This document shows positions 1 to 5,649 of a stretch of DNA of 6,578 nt, one piece after another. Numbering within the stretch: position 1 is the stretch's first letter; every line of letters begins with the position of its first letter. Position numbers and translations under genes: made by a program. The stretch lies in NCBI GenBank assembly GCA_002293585.1, contig DBDM01000183.1, forward strand, positions 1,031-7,608. Reading direction: 5' to 3'. The notes under the pieces are model-generated. The model was given only the letters and a program-made list of their open reading frames with translations. It was not told where the DNA came from and made no database searches. The DNA is from Bacteroidales bacterium UBA932 (GTDB lineage Bacteria > Bacteroidota > Bacteroidia > Bacteroidales > UBA932).

Positions 1-2
1 TC

Positions 3-34
3 ATCTGCCTCATCCGCGTTCTATCATCTGTGTA
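3..34 (+). repeat. Degenerate 9-nt tandem repeat, copy 1 (ATCYGCGTN units)
   Basis: Three imperfect units of the form ATC(T/C)GCGTN are visible at 3-11, 12-20 and 26-34, with a CTAT spacer between the last two. The 14-nt string at 11-24 (CATCCGCGTTCTAT) recurs exactly at 4280-4293 in front of dapH, in the same orientation relative to the downstream gene. The copy may extend left beyond the window. It lies just upstream of the lysC promoter. Function is unknown; similar short degenerate intergenic repeats are, from memory, common in Bacteroidota genomes. Confidence 0.6.
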
Positions 35-51
35 ATTTACAGGAAATTTTG

Positions 52-59
52 TATCTTTG
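52..59 (+). promoter_or_regulatory. Putative Bacteroidota -7 promoter element upstream of lysC
   Basis: TATCTTTG matches the Bacteroidota primary sigma factor -7 consensus TAnnTTTG exactly and ends 20 nt before the lysC start codon. No good TTG-type -33 box is seen at the expected distance; only a weak TGTG lies near 29-32. This would drive the lysC-dapF-dapA genes and probably dapB by read-through. The leader would be too short to hold a lysine riboswitch, and none is seen. Confidence 0.55.
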
Positions 60-79
60 CCCCTTTCAAATATTTTTAA

Positions 80-1285
80 ATGTTAGTAGTTACAAAATAC
101 GGCGGCTCCAGCGTGGCCACCATCGAAAAAATCAAAGCCATAGCTGCACACCTGGTGGAACGCAAACGGCAGGGTGACAGCATTGTAATCGTCGCCAGCG
201 CCATGGGCAAAACTACCAACGGACTGATTGACGAATCCAAACAGGTGTCCGATAAAATATTTCCCCGCGAACTCGACGCTTTATTAGCCTTGGGCGAAGG
301 AAAAACAGTGCCCCTGATGGCCATGGCCATACAGGACCTGGGCGAAGAAGCCATTAGCCTCACCGGCATGCAGATTGGCTTGAAAGCCACCAGCCGCCAC
401 CAACGCGCATTGATTAAACACATTGATGCCACCCGCATTAAACGCCATTTGAATGAAGGAAAAATTGTGGTAGTGGCCGGTTTCCAAGGCATGAATGATG
501 AAGGCGATATCGTAACCCTCGGCCGCGGCGGCAGCGACACCAGCGCCGTAGCCCTGGCTGCCATCCTCGGCTGTCCCTGCGAAATTTATACCGACGTTAA
601 CGGCCTTTATAGCATTGATCCCCGCAAATATCCCGCGGCCAAAAAACTCGCCGCCGCCTCCTACGATTTAGTCATGGAAATGGCCAACCAGGGCAGCAAA
701 GTCATGGAACCCCGCTCGGTCGAAATTGCCAAAAAATACGGCGTGCCCTTGTACATCGGACAAAGTTTACAACCCAAACCCCAATACGGAACAATAGTTA
801 TGAATAACCAACTGACCCTTGAAGACAAAGTAATATCCGGTATTTCCATTAATGAAAATGTATGTATGGTGACCCTCCGCGACATTCCTGCAGCAAGCAT
901 TACCGGCGAAATTTTCAACCTCATCAATAAATACGAAATCAATGTCGATATGATTAACCAGAGTATCGGCACGAACAATAACCTGGTGCTGTCGTTCAGC
1001 TGCAACAAAGACGACCTGCACCTGGTAGATAAAATGGCTGCCGACAACGCCGGCATCTTCGGTAAACTGACACTCGAAAAACAAACCGACCTGGTAAAAA
1101 TAAGCCTCGTGGGCGTGGGCATGGCCTCTCACTTCGGTGTGGCCACCCGCGTGTTCAACGTGCTGAACAACGTAAAAGTGCCTTTTTACCAAATCACCAC
1201 TTCCGAAATCACCATCTCATTAACCGTAGATGCCGCTAAGCTGGGAGAGGCTATTCCTGCATTGGCAATGGAATTTAATTTATAA
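80..1285 (+). CDS. lysC: Aspartate kinase (aspartokinase), monofunctional
   Basis: This enzyme phosphorylates L-aspartate with ATP to give 4-phospho-aspartate, the first step to lysine/DAP, threonine and methionine. The 401 residues match the usual length of the single-function class. The N-terminal kinase domain shows KYGGSSV (6-12), the SAMGKTTNGL loop (40-49), LTGMQ (94-98), VVAGFQG (131-137), the GRGGSDTSAVALA nucleotide/substrate motif (149-161) and EIYTDVNGLYSIDPR (168-182). Two C-terminal ACT domains follow, about 262-330 and 340-401, the second with QITTSEITISL, so feedback control by end-product amino acids is likely. Departures from the usual family text include LGEGKTVPLMAMA (71-83) and KVMEPRS (207-213) where KVLHPRS is common. 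The protein looks closer to Firmicutes aspartokinases than to fused AK-homoserine dehydrogenases. The start follows a promoter-like TATCTTTG and an AT-rich leader without Shine-Dalgarno. dapF begins 4 nt after the stop, so the two are surely co-transcribed. Confidence 0.95.
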   Translation: MLVVTKYGGSSVATIEKIKAIAAHLVERKRQGDSIVIVASAMGKTTNGLIDESKQVSDKIFPRELDALLALGEGKTVPLMAMAIQDLGEEAISLTGMQIGLKATSRHQRALIKHIDATRIKRHLNEGKIVVVAGFQGMNDEGDIVTLGRGGSDTSAVALAAILGCPCEIYTDVNGLYSIDPRKYPAAKKLAAASYDLVMEMANQGSKVMEPRSVEIAKKYGVPLYIGQSLQPKPQYGTIVMNNQLTLEDKVISGISINENVCMVTLRDIPAASITGEIFNLINKYEINVDMINQSIGTNNNLVLSFSCNKDDLHLVDKMAADNAGIFGKLTLEKQTDLVKISLVGVGMASHFGVATRVFNVLNNVKVPFYQITTSEITISLTVDAAKLGEAIPALAMEFNL

Positions 1286-1289
1286 TTTT

Positions 1290-2117
1290 ATGGAGCTTTT
1301 TTTTGCTAAATACCACGGATTGGGCAATGATTTCATCGTTGTCGACTATGATGAAGTCGACACCTTCGATCTCGAAAAATTGGCCAAGCCGCTTTGTGAT
1401 CGCCATACGGGCGTGGGCGCCGACGGACTGGTGGTGATCAAACACCGCCCGCTCGAAATGTTGTTCTACAACAGCGACGGTAGCACGGCGCGCATGTGCG
1501 GCAACGGCCTCCGCTGCCTGGCGCATTACCTCTACGCCTCAGGCTTCGACGCCGGCGAGTTTACCGTAAAAACAGGGGCGGGGGAGATGCACGTGGAAAT
1601 TACCGGCGAAGAACCCTTCTTAGCCAAAGTGAACATGGGGAAACCCGATTTCACGCCGGCCAAAGTACCCGTGACGACGGATCAACCCGAATTTATCAAC
1701 CAAACACTCACCGCCGGAGGAAATAAATACACCGTCTCATCGCTTTTTATGGGCACCAACCATACCGTGGTGTTCGTGGAGGATATCACTGCGGTGGATG
1801 TCGAAAAAACCGGGGCGGAAATAGCGAATAATCCCATTTTCCCCGACAGCACCAACGTCAATTTTGTGCAGGTGCTTGATAACGCCACACTGCGCGTGCG
1901 CACTTATGAACGTGGCGTGGGCACTACCCTGGCCTGCGGTACGGGTTGTTGCGCTGCTGCCGTGATGGCCGCTAAATTGGGCTATACCGGCGCCACCGTG
2001 AAAGTGCAATTAGAACTCGGCGCGCTGGACATTGATGTTACCGCCGACGGGGTGTATATGCAGGGACCTGCCGTCCGTGTCTACGATGGGAATATTTCAT
2101 TGGAACACTTGAAATAA
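1290..2117 (+). CDS. dapF: Diaminopimelate epimerase
   Basis: DapF converts LL-2,6-diaminopimelate to meso-DAP, the form used in peptidoglycan and for lysine, by a cofactor-free two-cysteine mechanism. From ATG 1290 the protein has 275 residues, a normal length. It begins in the family's typical way (FFAKYHGLGNDF, 4-15). The two catalytic cysteines are visible: Cys70 in NSDGSTARMCGNG (61-73) and Cys216 in ERGVGTTLACGTG (207-219). The ending GPAVRVYDG (259-267) corresponds to the usual GPA-x-x-V-F-x-G. The frame is open upstream to an ATG at 1230, but that start would lie inside lysC and add 20 residues unlike the family; ATG 1290 fits homologues and leaves a 4-nt gap after lysC. An oddity is GTNH at 155-158 where many members have GNPH in a substrate-contact loop. 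Next comes dapA, 17 nt downstream. Confidence 0.95.
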   Translation: MELFFAKYHGLGNDFIVVDYDEVDTFDLEKLAKPLCDRHTGVGADGLVVIKHRPLEMLFYNSDGSTARMCGNGLRCLAHYLYASGFDAGEFTVKTGAGEMHVEITGEEPFLAKVNMGKPDFTPAKVPVTTDQPEFINQTLTAGGNKYTVSSLFMGTNHTVVFVEDITAVDVEKTGAEIANNPIFPDSTNVNFVQVLDNATLRVRTYERGVGTTLACGTGCCAAAVMAAKLGYTGATVKVQLELGALDIDVTADGVYMQGPAVRVYDGNISLEHLK

Positions 2118-2134
2118 TAATTAATAATTCGGAT

Positions 2135-3013
2135 ATGTTACCTCTCAAAAAAGGCTCTTACGTAGCAATTGTTACCCCTTTCAATCCCGATTTGTCGGTG
2201 AATTTTACTAAACTAACCGAATTGGTAGAATGGCATATCGCCCAGGGCACCGATGGTATTGTGGCCTGCGGCACCACCGGCGAATCGCCTACCCTTACCG
2301 ACGAGGAGCACCTCGCAGTGATCGGCCACGTGGTGAAAACCGTGAACAAACGCATTCCGGTGATCGCCGGCACAGGCTCCAACGATACGCTCTACAGCCT
2401 CCACCTTTCCGAAGAAGCCGAAAAACTCGGCGCCGATGGACTGCTGCTCATTACACCCTACTACAACAAAGCCAATGACGAAGGACTCTACCTTCATTTC
2501 ACCACTGTGGCCGACAAGGTGAATATTCCCATCATCCTGTATAACGTGCCGGGGCGCACTGGGGTGAACATCCCCGTCAGCGTGCTGAAACGGCTGGCAC
2601 AGCACAAAAACATCGTGGCCATTAAAGAAGCAAGCGGGAATTTGGATTTTGTGCTTAAAATCGCTGCCGAATGCCCCGGATTGGCTATTTTTTCCGGCAA
2701 CGACAGCCAGGTGCTGCCCGTATTGTCATTGGGCGGGGTAGGGGTCATTTCTGTGGCGGCTAATGTTTTTCCCAAAGTTTTTGCCGATATGTGCCGTTTC
2801 TACCGCGAGGGAAAAGTAGCCGAAGCGACGAAACTACAGGTAAAATATGCGGTTTTCATTGAAAATTTATTTACCGAAGTGAACCCCATCCCTGTGAAAG
2901 AAGCCATGAACCACCTCGGCCACAACGTAGGCGGCTTCCGCCTTCCCCTCTGTGCCATGTCCGACAAACCCAAAGCAGCCCTTATTGACGCGATGAATAG
3001 ACTAAGAGATTAG
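2135..3013 (+). CDS. dapA: 4-hydroxy-tetrahydrodipicolinate synthase (DHDPS)
   Basis: DapA condenses pyruvate with aspartate-4-semialdehyde, the committed step of DAP/lysine synthesis. It is a cytosolic TIM-barrel class I aldolase. The 292-residue length equals that of E. coli DapA, and active-site residues fall at a constant +3 offset: Thr47 and Thr48 in GTTGES, Tyr110 in TPYYNK, Tyr136 and Arg141 in LYNVPGRTG, and the Schiff-base Lys164 in AIKEASGN. EVNPIPVK (248-255) is also typical. The sequence resembles clostridial DapA more than the divergent Bacteroides type, from memory. The last four codons (RLRD) and the TAG stop lie inside the left inverted repeat of the downstream four-helix-bundle element, so the native C-terminus may have been altered by an insertion. 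The start ATG 2135 gives the usual KGSYVAIVTPF opening and has no Shine-Dalgarno motif. Confidence 0.95.
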   Translation: MLPLKKGSYVAIVTPFNPDLSVNFTKLTELVEWHIAQGTDGIVACGTTGESPTLTDEEHLAVIGHVVKTVNKRIPVIAGTGSNDTLYSLHLSEEAEKLGADGLLLITPYYNKANDEGLYLHFTTVADKVNIPIILYNVPGRTGVNIPVSVLKRLAQHKNIVAIKEASGNLDFVLKIAAECPGLAIFSGNDSQVLPVLSLGGVGVISVAANVFPKVFADMCRFYREGKVAEATKLQVKYAVFIENLFTEVNPIPVKEAMNHLGHNVGGFRLPLCAMSDKPKAALIDAMNRLRD

Positions 3014-3032
3014 AGACTAAGAGACGAGAGAC
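2999..3032 (+). repeat. Left inverted repeat of the IVS-like element
   Basis: This purine-rich arm is built of degenerate AGAGACTA/AGAGATTA/AGAGACG units. Its inner 13 nt (3020-3032) pair perfectly with 3433-3445. It starts within dapA: the codons for RLRD and the TAG stop (3011-3013) are repeat sequence. A second reading frame is closed by TAA at 3003-3005. Confidence 0.8.
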
Positions 3033-3046
3033 AAAAGCAGGAACAA

Positions 3047-3433
3047 ATGAAGCATAATTTTAGAGAATTAATTGTTTGGCAAAAGGCGCGGATACTTGTA
3101 AAAAATATTTACGAACTTACAAGTAAATTTCCTGCGAAGGAGAGATTTGGTTTAACGTCGCAAATCAGGCGGGCGGTTATTTCTATTGTTTCGAATATAG
3201 CAGAAGGCTCCGGTCGTGATACGGATGCTGATTTTATACATTTTTTAGATATGGCCAACGGCTCGGCATGTGAGGTTGAGGCCCAATTGTATCTAGCGTT
3301 AGATCTCGGTTTTATTATACAGGAAGATATTGATAAAATAAATATAATGGTTCACGAAGTTCAAAAATTATTGTTTAACTTTAGACAATCCCTAAACAAA
3401 AATAAACAAGTCTCTCGTCTAAATGTTTTTTAG
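3047..3433 (+). CDS. Four-helix-bundle protein, S23 / 23S rRNA intervening-sequence family
   Basis: The 128-residue protein belongs to the family first noted as ORFs in 23S rRNA intervening sequences (TIGR02436/PF05635) and related in fold to Avd accessory proteins of diversity-generating retroelements. Family landmarks are clear: FRELIVWQKA (5-14), YELTSKFPAKERFGLTSQIRRA (22-43), SIVSNIAEGSGR (46-57), FIHFLDMANGSACEVEAQL (63-81) and LALDLGFI (83-90). No catalytic motif, signal peptide or membrane segment is seen; members are usually small pentameric helical proteins of unknown role. The last residues (about VSRLNVF) are encoded within the right-hand repeat, and its own TAG stop is part of the repeat. 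An AGGA at 3039-3042 sits 4 nt before the ATG, the only Shine-Dalgarno-like motif in the window. The gene is AT-rich and interrupts an otherwise tight dap gene row, so it is probably acquired and unrelated to lysine synthesis. Confidence 0.9.
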   Translation: MKHNFRELIVWQKARILVKNIYELTSKFPAKERFGLTSQIRRAVISIVSNIAEGSGRDTDADFIHFLDMANGSACEVEAQLYLALDLGFIIQEDIDKINIMVHEVQKLLFNFRQSLNKNKQVSRLNVF

Positions 3434-3463
3434 TCTCTCGTCTCTAATCTCTAAGTCTCTAAT
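3410..3463 (+). repeat. Right inverted repeat of the IVS-like element
   Basis: This pyrimidine-rich arm has two direct copies of GTCTCTCGTCT (3410-3420 and 3433-3443), followed by degenerate units CTAATCT, CTAAGTCT and CTAATCT. The copy at 3433-3445 is the exact reverse complement of 3020-3032. The 3410 copy is within the coding end of the four-helix-bundle gene and the rest is spacer in front of dapB. Confidence 0.8.
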
Positions 3464-3469
3464 CTAATT

Positions 3470-4198
3470 ATGAACATCATCCTCATCGGTTACGGCAAAA
3501 TGGGCCAAACCCTGGAGCAACTGGCACAATCCGCTGCGGGCATTGAGTTATCTGCAGTTGTGGGCAAAGCCCCCGGCCACGACGTCTACGCCGAATTAAC
3601 CGCCGTCACGGAACCGGCCGATTGTCTCATCGACTTTTCGCACCACAGTAACATTGAAAAAATACTGCGCTATGCGCAGCAACACCATAAGTCGCTGGTA
3701 ATTTGCACCACGGGCTTTAATATTGTGGAGGTGGGACTCATTACCGCTGCGGCCAAAAATATTCCCATTGTTTATTCCCAGAATATGTCGATGGGTGTAA
3801 ACGTAATGGTCGATATGGTGCGCCGCATGAGTGCAGCCCTCGGCGACGATTTCGATGTGGAACTGATAGAAAAACACCATAACCTGAAAGAAGACGCCCC
3901 CAGCGGCACCGCCAAAATGTTATTGGCCGCCGTCAACAATGTGGAGCACAAAACCCAGGTCAATGGCCGCGAAGGAATGAAAAAACGGGCGAAAAACGAC
4001 ATCGGCGTACATGCGGTGCGCGGAGGCACCATTGTGGGCGAACACACCGTCATTTTCGCCGGAAACGATGAAATATTGGAAATTAAACATACAGCCCTGT
4101 CCAAAAAAATATTTGCCACCGGCGCTTTACGCGCTGCGCAATTCCTTACCGGCAAACAACCCGGCCTCTACACCATGGCCGATGTGTTAAATACATAA
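3470..4198 (+). CDS. dapB: 4-hydroxy-tetrahydrodipicolinate reductase (DHDPR)
   Basis: DapB reduces the DapA product with NAD(P)H to tetrahydrodipicolinate, the substrate of DapH encoded just downstream. At 242 residues it is of the shorter kind; E. coli DapB is about 270. The N-terminal Rossmann domain carries the dinucleotide-binding GYGKMG (7-12), LIDFSH (53-58) and CTTGF (79-83). The substrate domain has the signature EKHHNLKEDAPSGTA (134-148), in which His136, His137 and Lys140 correspond to E. coli His159, His160 and Lys163. VRGGTIVGEH (183-192) is also typical. The ATG follows directly on the right repeat of the IVS-like element, 36 nt after the four-helix-bundle stop, and no promoter-like element is seen there. 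Expression probably relies on read-through from lysC-dapF-dapA across the insert. Confidence 0.95.
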   Translation: MNIILIGYGKMGQTLEQLAQSAAGIELSAVVGKAPGHDVYAELTAVTEPADCLIDFSHHSNIEKILRYAQQHHKSLVICTTGFNIVEVGLITAAAKNIPIVYSQNMSMGVNVMVDMVRRMSAALGDDFDVELIEKHHNLKEDAPSGTAKMLLAAVNNVEHKTQVNGREGMKKRAKNDIGVHAVRGGTIVGEHTVIFAGNDEILEIKHTALSKKIFATGALRAAQFLTGKQPGLYTMADVLNT

Positions 4199-4206
4199 AA
4201 AATTAC

Positions 4207-4214
4207 TATATTTG
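4207..4214 (+). promoter_or_regulatory. Putative Bacteroidota -7 promoter element upstream of dapH
   Basis: TATATTTG matches TAnnTTTG exactly. It begins 9 nt after the dapB stop and ends 88 nt before the dapH start, so a transcript from here would carry the whole 9-nt repeat array in its 5' leader. The -33 region would fall inside the end of dapB and shows no strong TTG box. It may give dapH and the next gene their own transcription. Confidence 0.5.
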
Positions 4215-4221
4215 TACCTTT

Positions 4222-4293
4222 ATCTACGCAAATCTGCGAGATCTGCGGAAAATATTGTATTTATCTGTTTAATCCGCGTCATCCGCGTTCTAT
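4222..4293 (+). repeat. Degenerate 9-nt tandem repeat, copy 2 (ATCYGCGNN units)
   Basis: Six units can be read: 4222-4230, 4232-4240 and 4241-4249, then, after a 13-nt AT-rich spacer, 4263-4271, 4272-4280 and 4281-4289, followed by CTAT. The first three favour ATCTGCG, the last two ATCCGCG. The 14 nt at 4280-4293 are identical to 11-24 in front of lysC. The array fills most of the 104-nt dapB-dapH gap. A weak CGCA/TGCG hairpin can be drawn at 4228-4239, but there is no following U-tract, so it is not a convincing terminator. Confidence 0.7.
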
Positions 4294-4302
4294 TGTATTT
4301 GT

Positions 4303-5007
4303 ATGATCGACACTGCCGAACAAATTATTGAATTTATCCGTACCTCCGTCAAAAAAACACCGGTGACAGTCCACCTGCAAGGCGCCGTACAACCCCGCAA
4401 CGAGGAAGACCTGCATGTCTTCGCACAACCGGAAACCGCCGTAATCATTGGCGACTACACCAAAGTAAAAGCCTTTTTGGAAGAAAACAAAGCCAACATA
4501 CAATTTTATCACATTGAAGCAGCTGCGCGCAATTCCGCCATTCCCTTGGCCGACCTCACACAGTACAACGCCCGCATAGAGCCCGGCGTCACCATTCGCG
4601 ACCATGTGAAGATCGGCGACAATGCCGTCATCATGATGGGCGCCGTCATTAATATCGGTGCAAGAATCGGTGCGGCCACCATGATCGACATGAATGTGGT
4701 GCTCGGCGGCCGTGCGGAAATCGGTGCTAACTGCCATATCGGCGCAGGCACGGTGATTGCCGGCGTTATCGAACCGCCCAGCAGCTTGCCCACCGTGGTG
4801 GAAGATGAGGTGGTCATCGGCGCCAACGCGGTGGTGCTCGAAGGCCTGCGTGTAGGCAAAGGCGCCGTGGTAGCTGCCGGTGCGGTGGTGACCGAAGATG
4901 TGGCGCCCGGTGCTGTAGTGGCCGGCGTACCCGCCCGTTTCATTAAAATGAAAGACGAAAAAACCTCCTCAAAAACACAAATAATGGATGCCTTGCGGCA
5001 GATTTAA
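4303..5007 (+). CDS. dapH: Tetrahydrodipicolinate N-acetyltransferase
   Basis: DapH transfers acetyl from acetyl-CoA to tetrahydrodipicolinate, opening the acetylase branch of DAP synthesis. The 234-residue protein closely resembles Bacillus subtilis DapH (236 residues) over its whole length. An N-terminal alpha/beta domain (about 1-85) contains SVKKTPV (15-21) and [11 protein letters not shown] (75-85). A left-handed beta-helix of hexapeptide repeats follows (about 90-212), with [23 protein letters not shown] spanning 90-112, INIGA (116-120), [15 protein letters not shown] (127-141), AGVIEPPS (153-160) and [11 protein letters not shown] (171-181). The C-terminal helix includes [17 protein letters not shown] (218-234). 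The conserved GVIEPPS and the N-terminal domain distinguish it from the succinyltransferase DapD and generic hexapeptide acetyltransferases. It is separated from dapB by its own promoter-like element and repeat array. The acetyl-DAP aminotransferase and deacetylase it requires are not in the window. Confidence 0.93.
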   Translation: MIDTAEQIIEFIRTSVKKTPVTVHLQGAVQPRNEEDLHVFAQPETAVIIGDYTKVKAFLEENKANIQFYHIEAAARNSAIPLADLTQYNARIEPGVTIRDHVKIGDNAVIMMGAVINIGARIGAATMIDMNVVLGGRAEIGANCHIGAGTVIAGVIEPPSSLPTVVEDEVVIGANAVVLEGLRVGKGAVVAAGAVVTEDVAPGAVVAGVPARFIKMKDEKTSSKTQIMDALRQI

Positions 5008-5016
5008 ACAATTTTC

Positions 5017-5619
5017 ATGGACAATAAAAAACCAAATATCATCAAACGGCTGTACAATTGGACACTGAGTTGGGCCGATTCAAAATGGGGCGCCGTGGCG
5101 CTGTTTATCATGGCTTTCGCCGAATCAAGTTTCTTCCCCATTCCGCCCGATATTTTGTTGATTGCGCTGTGTTTGGGCCGTACCAAAAAAGCCTTTAACT
5201 ACGCCTTGATTTGTACCCTGGGCTCCGTGCTGGGCGCTGCCGGTGGTTATGCCCTCGGCTTTTATGTGTGGCAGGGCGTGTCCGGCTGGTTTATTCCTTC
5301 CATATTTTCGCAGGAAAGTTTTGATGCGGTGGCCGCTACCTATCAGGAATGGAATTTCTGGGCCGTATTTACAGCCGGGTTTACACCTATACCCTATAAA
5401 ATTTTCACCATCGCCGCCGGTGTGTGCAACATCAATTTAGTGATGTTTATTGTGGCCTCCATAGTAAGCCGCGGCATGCGCTTTTTCCTTATCGGCTGGC
5501 TCATCTGGAAATTCGGTGCACCCATCAAAACATTTATCGATAAATATTTTAATTTATTGGCCGTTGCTTTCACCGTATTGCTCATCGGCTCCTTTGTTCT
5601 CATCAAATATATTCTTTAA
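5017..5619 (+). CDS. YqaA/DedA-family (VTT domain) inner-membrane protein
   Basis: This 200-residue polytopic protein belongs to the VTT/SNARE-associated (DedA-like) superfamily and most resembles the short YqaA branch. Hydrophobic segments are seen at about 25-52 (with AESSFFPIPPDILLIAL), 61-86, 112-136, 139-161 and 179-199. Family motifs include Glu36 next to FFPIPPD (39-45), AGFTPIPYKIFTIAAG (120-135), which probably forms the re-entrant partner loop, and SRGMRFF (151-157). Some DedA relatives act in lipid-carrier or phospholipid translocation across the membrane; whether this branch does so is not established, so no substrate is assigned. It starts 9 nt after dapH and is likely co-transcribed with it. 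A role in recycling undecaprenyl phosphate would fit the peptidoglycan-precursor neighbourhood, but that is inference only. Confidence 0.85.
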   Translation: MDNKKPNIIKRLYNWTLSWADSKWGAVALFIMAFAESSFFPIPPDILLIALCLGRTKKAFNYALICTLGSVLGAAGGYALGFYVWQGVSGWFIPSIFSQESFDAVAATYQEWNFWAVFTAGFTPIPYKIFTIAAGVCNINLVMFIVASIVSRGMRFFLIGWLIWKFGAPIKTFIDKYFNLLAVAFTVLLIGSFVLIKYIL

Positions 5620-5649
5620 CTGGAAAAATAATCAATCTCACATACAACA

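Larger units (their letters stand above)
2999..3463 (+). mobile_element. IVS-like element: four-helix-bundle gene bracketed by inverted repeats
   Basis: About 465 nt between dapA and dapB consist of an AT-rich ORF (36% GC counted over 3061-3420, against about 55% in sampled lines of dapA and dapB) enclosed by inverted TCTCT-type repeats. AGAGACGAGAGAC at 3020-3032 is the exact reverse complement of 3433-3445, and both arms continue outward as degenerate 7-8-nt units. The left arm overlaps the dapA 3' end; the right arm ends a few bases before the dapB start. S23-type ORFs inside 23S rRNA intervening sequences have the same plan, with complementary ends forming a stem. That it moved here as a unit is inference: no transposase is present and boundaries are approximate. 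ATGAA flanks both sides (2993-2997 and 3470-3474), but such a short match could be chance. Confidence 0.45.

Noticed and set aside
1..79. Lysine riboswitch or leader peptide before lysC
   Set aside because: The visible leader after the promoter element is only about 20 nt, too short for either.
76..564. Long antisense frame opposite lysC (162 codons), and similar antisense frames across the other genes
   Set aside because: They lie fully opposite strongly recognised enzymes, show no family motif and arise from codon bias in GC-rich genes.
1230..1289. In-frame upstream ATG extending dapF by 20 residues
   Set aside because: It would overlap the end of lysC by 56 nt and add residues unlike any DapF N-terminus; ATG 1290 gives the standard opening and a 4-nt gap.
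3047..3433. Ribosomal protein or diversity-generating retroelement Avd gene
   Set aside because: The S23 name is historical, and no reverse transcriptase, template repeat or variable repeat is present nearby.
2993..3474. ATGAA on both sides of the IVS-like element as a target-site duplication
   Set aside because: Only 5 nt, one copy is the dapB start codon region, and element ends are not sharply defined; kept only as a remark.
4228..4250. Hairpin in the dapB-dapH gap as a terminator
   Set aside because: The stem is only 4 bp and there is no T-tract; it is explained by repeat units.
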